Shown here piece after piece: positions 56,618 through 64,000 of a stretch of 64,000 bases of DNA. Position numbers and translations under genes: made by a program. The stretch's first letter is position 1, and every line of letters starts with the position of its first letter. The notes under the pieces are model-generated. The model made no database searches and was not told the DNA's origin. It was given only the letters and a program-made list of their open reading frames with translations. Source of the stretch: Populus alba (taxonomy: Eukaryota > Streptophyta > Magnoliopsida > Malpighiales > Salicaceae); assembly GCF_005239225.2 (NCBI RefSeq), contig NC_133284.1, forward strand, positions 34,858,758 through 34,922,757, given 5' to 3'.

Positions 56618-57569
56618 TCCTTTCTTCCAGACTCATCATGTTGTCCCAACACACAACTCATTGCTTCCTTAGTTACTGTCAAATATAAGATCAATAGTCT
56701 TCCAGGCAAAGGTGGCACTAACAAAGGTGGATTCTGTAAGTATTGCTTTATTTTATCAAAAGCTTCTTAACAATCTTTGTCCTAAGTACCAGGATTCTTT
56801 TTCCGAAGTAATCAAAAAATTGGCTCACATGTTGCTGTTAACTGAGATATGAATCGTGCAATGTAATTCAAACGTCCTAAGAAAACTCTCACTTCTTTTT
56901 TGGTTTTAGGAGCTGTCATAACCTGAATTGCTTTCACTTTATCAGGATCGACCTCTATTCCTTTATTGCTGATCACAAACCCTAGCAACTTTCCAAACTT
57001 CACCCCAAATGAGCATTTTGTAGGATTCAATTTCAACTAATACTTCCTTAGTCTATCAAATAATTTTCTTAAAATCTAAATGTGATCTTCTTCATTCTTA
57101 GACTTGGTAATCATGTCATCCACATACACTTCAATCTCTTTATGTATCATTTCATGGAAAAGTGTCACCATTGCCCTTTGATATGTGGCTCCAGCATTCT
57201 TTAACCCGAATGGCATCACTTTGTAGCAAAATGTTCATATGGTATGACAACAGTGGTCTTCTCTTTATCTTCTTCAGCCATTTTAATCTGGTTATACATG
57301 GAGAATTCATCCATGAAGGAATCAGTTGAGCTTCTAGCAGCATTGTCTACCAAGACATCTATGTGAGGCAAAGGAAAATTATCCTTTGGACTAGCTTTGT
57401 TTAGATCCTTGAAGTATACACATACTCTAATTTTGTCATCCTTCTTTGGTACTACCACTATGTTCGATACCCATTGAGGGTATTTAATATCTTCTAGAAA
57501 ACCAGCATCCCACTGCTTCTCTATCTCTGCCTTGACCTTGAGTAGAATATCTAGGCGAGTTCTTCTCAA
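56618..57569 (-). pseudogene. Ogre/Tat reverse transcriptase of element B
   Basis: 57216-57569 has RLDILLKVKAEIEKQWDAGFLEDIKYPQWVSNIVVVPKK. The polymerase motif VYVDDM is readable near 57105-57125. 56812-57036 has KLNPTKCSFGVKFGKLLGFVISNKGIEVDP. Frameshifts near 57216 and a stop near 57037 break it. It is the homologue of 31095-32087. Confidence 0.87.
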
Positions 57570-58320
57570 TTTCTACTTAACAGGTTTACATCCTTCTTTC
57601 AAAGGCACTCTGTGTACTACAATATCAATGTCTAAACCAGGCATATATGCATAAGACCAGGCAAACACATCCATATACTCTTGTAGTAGTGAGGTTAAAT
57701 TGCATCTTTCTTCTATAGTAATCAAAGTTCCAATCTTTAGAGCTCTTTTTTATCTTGCTCGGTGCCTACATTTATCACCTCTAATTCTTCTCTTGCAGGT
57801 TTCCAAGCATGCTCAGACTGTTCTACTTGTCTAGTAAACTTTTCATATAATCTTCATTACATTCCTCTTCGTCCATTGCAATCACATCCTTATCAAAGTT
57901 TGGCCATTCATTTTCAATGCAATATGTTTGTGGATTTATGGAGGATTCGCTTTTAGAATTCCTGAAAGCAGAAGGTGTTTTTAGTGTAAATGCATATCTT
58001 ATAGCCAAACAAAATAAAATAAGATAATAATTGTTGAAGAAAATGAATGATCTCAATAATATTTTAAAAGCTGACTCAATAATTATGAAAAGACCTTATG
58101 TTGACATCTTGAGCCAAGATTTCCAACTAGGTATAAAAACACAAAGCAAACTACAAAGCAAAGCACACAAAGCACATAAAAGCAAATATAAGCAAACGCT
58201 TATTCATTACTTCTTGAAAACAACTAGGGCTTCTTCAATCTCCCAAGTATGGAATACTTCATCAACCGAAAGCTTTTGCATAAAGGCACTACAGAGGTTA
58301 TCCATGTCACCAAGGACTGT
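57570..58320 (-). pseudogene. PRO-RT linker of element B, cut by CACTA sequence
   Basis: CIENEWPNFDKDVIAMDEEE (57823-58056 region) matches IENEWPNFKEYIVVVEEEE of element A. Upstream to about 58320 is spacer sequence, after which CACTA transposase sequence on the other strand begins. The gag and protease of element B are not in the window. Confidence 0.75.
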
Positions 58321-60147
58321 TGAGCACGTGACATGGCACCAATCACATGATGTGGTTGATGGAGTGATGGTGCATCCTTTTGACAGCAAAGAGTGGAAAC
58401 TCTTTAACAGTGTGCATTCTCACTTTTCAGTTGAATCAAGGAATGTGCATCTTGGGTTGCATACAGACGGATTCAACCCATTTGGGTCATTTGCTGCTCC
58501 TTATTCTTGTTGGCCAGTTATCTCACAGTTTATAACTTACTACCGGGAATGTGTACGAGGCCGGAGTTCATATTTTTATCTACTGTCATACCCTATCCAA
58601 GCAGCCCAGGCTAAAATATAGGTGTTTGTCTTCGACCGTTGATTGATGAGTTGACGCAGTTGTGGTCCTCCAAAGCTTTGACTTATGATATGTCGAGGAA
58701 ACAAAATTTCCTTATGAAGGCAGCTTTGATGTGGACTATCAATGATTTTCCAACTTATGAAATGCTTTCTGGTTAGAGCACACATGGGAAACTAGCATGC
58801 CCATATTGCATGGAAAACAACAAGGCATTCACGCTAAGAAACGGAGGTAAAGCTTCTTTTTTTTACTGTCACCATCACTTCTTGCCACTTAATCACAGGT
58901 ATAGAAAGAACAGAAAAGATTTCTTTGTTGGTAGAGTTGAAAAGGATGTTACTTCCTCGCGTCTTTCTGATGAAGAATTACATGATGTTGTATCAGAGTA
59001 CGGTGACATTGTGTTTGGTCTTCAATCAGGTAAGCAAAAGTTTCCTGGTTTAGGTTTGATCCATAATTGGGTAAAGCGAAGTATCTTTTGGGAGCTTTCT
59101 TATTGGAATATGAATCTGCTCCACCATAACCTTGACAGTATGCACATTGAAAAGAACATTTGAAAACATTTTCAACTCCATCATGGATGTGAAGGGGAAG
59201 ACAAAGGACAACATCAAGGCTAGATTGGATATAACTTTATTTTGTAACCATAAAAATATGGAGTTGATTTATAATGAGTCACGGGTTGCAAAACCAAGAG
59301 CAAGCTTCATGTTAGAGAAAAACACACAACTACTAGTCTACAAATTTGCTTAAGAGTCTACGTTTTCCGGATGGACATGCCTCAAACATATCAAGGCTGG
59401 TTAATATGGAGGACTGCAGATTGTATGGAATGAAGAGTAATGACTGCCACATGTTTATGCAAACACTCATCCCATTAGCTTTTCATGATTTGTTACCAAA
59501 GGAAATATAGGATGCACTCACGAAGATCAATCATTTCTTTAGAGATATATGCTCCAGCAGGTTGAATGTTGAGCACATTGAGAGGCTTGAAACGAATATC
59601 ATCAAGACACTATGCAAACTTGAGATGATATTCCCTCCATCTTTTTTTGACTAAATGGAGCATCTTCCCATATATCTATCGTCCGAGGTAAAAGTTGAAG
59701 GATCAGTCCAGTATAGATGGATGTACCCATTCAAACGGTTAGATATTACAATTGTAATGTAATTCATATATAAAAGTATTTTCTATGTTTTTCTTAATTG
59801 AAAATACTTGATTAATTCAATGCAGGTACTTGTGTAATCTCAAGAAAAAGGTTAAAAACAAGGCGCATGTTGTGGCTTAGATATGCGAGGCCTATATTGT
59901 TAAGGAGATCTCAACATTTATCTTGTACTATTTCAAACCTCATTTGAGAATGAGAATTAATCACGTTCGACGGCATGATGATGGTGATGAAGTGCCTTCC
60001 AATGGGAACTTGTCAATATTCTCCAATCTTGTACGACCCACACCTGAAAATACCGCAAGAGAAAGATATTTTTCAGAAATAGAGTTCAAACAAGCACACA
60101 ACTATGTTCTATTTAATTGTGATGAGCTGAGACCTTTTATTCAGTAA
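58321..60147 (+). pseudogene. CACTA (En/Spm) TNP2-type transposase, decayed
   Basis: Transposase_21 (TNP2) sequence: VTWHQSHDVVDGVMVHPFDSKEWKLF, LGLHTDGFNPFGSFAAPYSCWPV, LRPLIDEL, AALMWTINDFPTYEMLSG, HGKLACPYCME and HHHFLPLNHRYRKNRKDFF. HNWVKRSIFWELSYWN follows. A DUF4218-like part comes next (KLEMIFPPSFFD near 59615, VQYRWMYPFKRL near 59705, then KKKVKNKAHVVA and ICEAYIVKEISTF after an intron-like gap at about 59757-59825). Stops occur near 58619, 58776, 59161, 59352, 59508 and 59653. The N-terminal part is missing, so the left element end was lost. Confidence 0.88.
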
Positions 60148-60149
60148 GT

Positions 60150-61209
60150 TTATATATGTGTAATACTAATTAAACTTTGTCAATAATATACTATTAATTA
60201 TGTATTGTAATATCATACATTCATTATCACTTGAAAGCAACATTGACAATATTTGCTCTCCAATAACTCACAGCTGACCGAATCCCAGATCTTTCAATTA
60301 CAAGATGAACAATTTACCACATGGTTCAGAACATATGTAAGCACCATCACAAACTCATTCTACCTTGCAAAATTACTATATGCATGTAATTACGATATTC
60401 TCGTTCATTTACTACTTATTGATGTACATTACATACATGGTTTATCAAATGGGAAGGAATGCGGCTAAGTCATTGTCTTCACTAAGCATGAGGCCTGAAA
60501 GAAAAGTTAAGTCCTACGATGGGTATTTTGTTAATGGATATGTTTTTCATACTAAAGAATATGAGAATGGAAGAAAGACATACAACAGCTTGATTGTGTT
60601 AAGGGATCGACTAGTGGTGAGTCAGAAGGTGACTACTATGGTAGATTAAAAGAGGTCATTGAACTGCAATATCATAATGAGCAGAATAGAGTGTTTTTAT
60701 TCAAATACTATTGGTATTACAAGATTGACAGAGGAATCAGAGTTGATCCACACTATGGTCTAGTCGAAATCAACTCAAAAGCTAGACTCCGCAACATAAA
60801 CGATGTTTTTGTTTTCACAAAGCAATGTCAACAAGTTTACACATACACTCCTTCATTTAGAAAGGATTGATCAAGAGTGGATTTGTTGTTTGTTTTTAAA
60901 ACGAAACCCAGTGGTCGAGTCGAGCTTGTTCAGGATGAGAACAAAGACACAAGTGTGCAAGATGAAGTCTTTCAAGTTAGTGAGTTGGTTGAACCATATC
61001 GAGTTGCTCCTTCGATTGATTTGGAAGAAAATTTAAATTTTCATGTTTTTGATGATAGTCTTCTTGATGTTGACGCAGAGGAGTTGAATGTTGTTTTGAG
61101 CTCTAATGGACAAGCAAATGTCAACGAAGATGATGGTATCCATATTGAAGATTGCGATGAAGGTGATGACTATTCAATTGATGATGAAGAAGAAGAAAAT
61201 TCTAACTAA
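60150..61209 (+). pseudogene. CACTA transposase C-terminal part (DUF4216-like)
   Basis: After a spacer (60150-60440) come SLSMRPERKVKSYDGYFVNGYVFHTKEYENGRKTYNS, VFLFKYYWYYKIDRGIRVDPHYGLVEINSKA and RNINDVFVFTKQCQQVYTYT. The acidic C-terminus (60877-61209) has long Asp/Glu runs ending DDEEEENSN. A TAA near 60647 and a frameshift near 60868 break it. This is the usual tail of TNP2-containing CACTA proteins and continues the pseudogene before it. Confidence 0.82.
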
Positions 61210-61395
61210 CTATTAGAATGAAGCCCTGTGTAAACCACTTTTTTCATGTAATATAGATTATGGATGATATATTTTGTAACACGAAATATGTATTGTTTAA
61301 GCATTATTGTTATTGTTTTGTGCAATGGACAATTTATCATTTAAGTGTTTATAGGAAGGTAAATAGGCAATACAAATATAATCTTTCTTGTACAA

Positions 61396-61850
61396 TGCCA
61401 CACTTACCGACATCCATATCGACATAATAAAGTCCGTCGGCATTTCACAAAGAGTTTGAAAACAATTACTTGAAATGCCACAATTACTGACTCCCATACC
61501 AACATATTACAGTTCGTCGGTATTTTACAGAGAGTTTGAAAATAATTACTTGAAATGCCACAATGATCGACGACTTTGCCGACGGAGTCCAGTCCATCGG
61601 TAAGTGTCGGCGGGTCAATATTACCAACAAAATCACCGACGGACTGTGCGAATTCCAAAGGGCGGTGCATTAAATGCATCTCTAACCACGTCAGGTTGCT
61701 GACGGACCGCAAAAGATATGGAGGGTAATTAAAAATGTTGGTGCAAAATTCAAAAATTACCAACAAATTTTTCGACACGTCACCGACGGAATAAATTAAA
61801 GTAATTTTTTTATTTCCGTCGGTGAATCCGTCGATAAAACTACCCTATAA
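61396..61850. repeat. CACTA subterminal repeats
   Basis: Two and a bit tandem units of 80 bases start TGCCACA at 61396, 61476 and 61556. The whole region is dense in CCGACGG / CCGTCGG-type 7-mers in both orientations (for example near 61430, 61577, 61638, 61786, 61816, 61828). Such arrays next to CACTA ends bind the element's own DNA-binding protein. A clear CACTA terminal repeat was not found; TCTTTCTTGTACAATG near 61381 may be a decayed one. Confidence 0.7.
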
Positions 61851-61852
61851 AT
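61846..61852 (+). promoter_or_regulatory. TATA box of second CACTA gene
   Basis: TATAAAT follows the subterminal repeats. A pyrimidine-rich leader and a splice donor (AAAAG|GTATGTG at 61995/61996) come after it. Confidence 0.6.
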
Positions 61853-62149
61853 CCCAACGACCACCCCTTCAGTTCAATCTTTCATCTCCTCCGTTTTTCA
61901 CCTTCATTTTCGATTTTTTTTCCCTCTCATTTCTTCAAGGGTTTCACCTACAATCTCTAACAAGTTTTCTTGTGAATCTTTCATCGGATTAAAAGGTATG
62001 TGTTTCCTCTATTTCATTTTACTTTAAGGGTTTTTTTTGTTTTAGCTGTTTTTTTTTATGTTTTTTGTTTTGGTGTATTTTTATAATGTAGATAAAGTCT
62101 TGAAATCAACACATTATTAAAGCATATTTCATTCTTAAAGTCTATAGTT

Positions 62150-62862
62150 TTTCTTTTTGAATTTATTGAATATATTTTATTATTGTATTGGCATAATTAT
62201 TGAATAATTTGTTAAATTGTAATTGTTAATGTTCAATTTACCTTATAATTAGTAATTGAATATGTTGGAATAATTATTAATTTTACTCTATTATTGCATG
62301 ATTTGTGTTTAATTATTTCCATTGATTTTAATTGTTAGTCTAGGGTTTTTTTTTTGAATTTTTTGAATATATTGTATTGTTGTATTGGCATAATTATTGA
62401 ATAATTTGTTGAATTGTAATTGTTAACGTTGAATTTACCTAAGAATTAGTAATTGAATATATTGGAATAATTAGTAATTTAACTCTATTATTGCATGATT
62501 TGTGTTTAATTATTTCCATTGATTTTAATTGGTAGTCTAGAGTTTTTTTTTTTTTTTAATATACTGTATTGTTGTATTGGCATAATTATTGAATAATTTG
62601 TTGAATTGTAATTGTTAATGTTTAATTTACCTTAATATTAGTAATTGAATATGTTGGAAAAATTATTAATTTTACTCTATTATTACATGATTTGTGTTTA
62701 ATTTTTTCCATTGATTTTAATTGTTAGTCTAGCGGTTTTTTTTTATTGAATATACTTTATTGTTGTATTCGCATAATTATTGAATAATTTGTTGAATTGT
62801 AATTATTAATGTTAAATTTACTTTAGAATTAGTAATTGAATATGTTAGAATTATTAGTATAG
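62150..62862. repeat. Tandem repeat of about 193 bases in leader intron
   Basis: Nearly four units contain TTGTATTGGCATAATTATTG, AATTTGTTGAATTGTAATTG and ATTGCATGATTTGTG, each starting after GTCTAGGGTTTTT. They lie between the donor at 61996 and the first coding exon near 63000. Confidence 0.8.
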
Positions 62863-62998
62863 ATTGAGTCAATTGGTTGTAGCTATTGTCAATATTTGAA
62901 GGTTTGTGGACTTAGGTAGTATCCAGAGGAGGTGCAGTCAAATTTATTTTTTTAACATTTGAATTTAATTATATAATTATTCGTATAAAATTGTGTAG

Positions 62999-64000
62999 CA
63001 GTGAGGATGATATTTCCTTAGATGACTCTCAAGAAGAGGCACCCACACCACTTGCGCCGTCAACCGATGCTGCCTCTTTCAGCGCTAGTTCACAACGCAG
63101 AGGCGGTGTGCCTTCACAGCCAAATCAATTTAGCCACAAGTATGAGGCACAATGGAAGGACGGTCTTTCAATGTAAGTTTGTTAAGGTTTTGTTTTTTTA
63201 AAAAAAAATTATAATTCATTTATTTTCAGGTTCACGAACATTGAGGCCGCTCGAGTAATATCATCGATGTTTAAATCATCGATAGAGATTATATTATTTC
63301 AATGGAGTCAGATATCCAGACATCTTGAATGGACGCCTCAAATCAATGCATGGTTTGACAGATTTGAGGTCGGTGTTAACTTATAATTTTCAGCTTATTT
63401 CTAATACATTATTAATATAATTGCAAATAAATTATTATTTTGATTTAAAATTAATTATTTATACTCAGGACAAATTCAACTAGGACAGTGCGCATGACAC
63501 TATTGTAAGGAGGGTATGGGAAAATCACGCAGCAACTAGGTAACATTGAAAACAATACAACATTTTTAGAAAAAAAAATTATGTTTCAAAATTTAATTTC
63601 TCGCTATGGAAGTAGGTTACATGATTTTTGGTATGAAGCACAAAAAAAGGCAAACAAAACGCAAGAGATAATGGTCTCCAAGGCTGGAACGATGTGGCGG
63701 TTTGGAGGGATTTCAAACCGATGTACATCCCGGCAAATACATGGCTGCTCTATTTTGAGCATGTGACGTCTGAGTGGCTCACATGATGCTCACAATCTGG
63801 TGTTGGCAACCAGAATCGGCCAATTCATGGCTCGGTGACAACGCACACCAGCGGCTCTGTTCTGTTTGCTGCATATGCAAAATGAACGTTAAGATTAATT
63901 TAAATGAAATATATTGTTAAATTAATTTGTTGTTAATTAATTTTTTTTCATTATAGGCTACGTCTTTTAGACGTGAGCCGAGCCCGATGGAGCTATTTGT
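62999..64000 (+). pseudogene. Ptta/En/Spm-type (Transposase_24) second CACTA protein, runs off window
   Basis: Exons: about 62999-63172 (SEDDISLDDSQEEAPTPLAPS...HKYEAQWKDGLSM), 63230-63368 (FTNIEAARVISSMFKSSIEI...WTPQINAWFDRFE), 63479-63539, about 63580-63895 and from 63957 (RREPSPMELF). The motifs DFWYEAQKKANKTQE, WRDFKPMYIPANTW, YFEHVTSEW, NRPIHGSVTTHTSGSVLFAA and REPSPMELF are those of the Ptta family, which binds element ends. Lesions: TAG at 63481-63483 (Trp in relatives), a frameshift near 63670, TGA at 63784-63786 and TGA near 63881. The product continues beyond the window. Confidence 0.85.

Overview
The window is plant nuclear DNA: AT-rich, with one spliced half-size ABCG transporter gene in a bed of LTR retrotransposons and CACTA transposons. 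The element types (chromovirus gypsy, copia, Ogre/Tat-type gypsy with an extra ORF1, En/Spm CACTA) and the codon use suggest a dicot. A woody species such as a poplar or willow would fit, but that is a guess. Nothing here looks bacterial or organellar.

Layout. 1-998: the right part of a small non-coding LTR element (TRIM/LARD-like). 1521-6973: a young, complete Ty3/gypsy chromovirus on the minus strand, with 5-bp target duplication AACTG, LTRs differing at 4 of 413 positions, and a gag-pol frame broken by one TGA. About 7430-18410: copy 1 of a segmental duplication, containing an A-rich palindrome array (8935-10640) and a dead copia element (14508 to about 18290). 18.4-23.8 kb: the ABCG locus (CDS 20060-22997, 8 exons) with one extra A just before Walker B. 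About 23850-48470: copy 2 of the duplication, containing the same copia element. In copy 2 that copia is split by a 16.7-kb Ogre/Tat-like gypsy (29824-46550, minus strand). The unsplit copia in copy 1 acts as the empty-site control.

Nesting. The Ogre element itself carries two solo LTRs with target duplications (32956-35807, plus orientation, TTCCT; 38878-40518, minus orientation, AGTCT). Its right LTR carries a third solo-LTR-like insertion (45209-45890, GATAT). From 48.5 to 58.3 kb lies a second decayed Ogre/Tat element on the minus strand (LTR, integrase, RNase H, reverse transcriptase). It is interrupted at 55014-56612 by a longer relative of the 45209 insertion (target duplication CTTGC). 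From 58.3 kb to the end are CACTA remains on the plus strand: a TNP2-type transposase pseudogene (58321-61209), subterminal repeats with CCGACGGA-like motifs (61396-61850), a TATA box, a long repetitive intron and a Ptta/En/Spm second transposase pseudogene running off the window.

The only host gene I can support is the ABCG transporter. The order of events can be read directly: copia insertion, then segmental duplication, then Ogre insertion into one copy, then solo-LTR insertions into the Ogre element. The chromovirus inserted separately and recently. I found no new defence or metabolic system. The notable points are the single-lesion gene and element, the datable nesting, the hairpin-bearing LTR family, the palindrome array and an unrecognised small coding unit at 50.4 kb.
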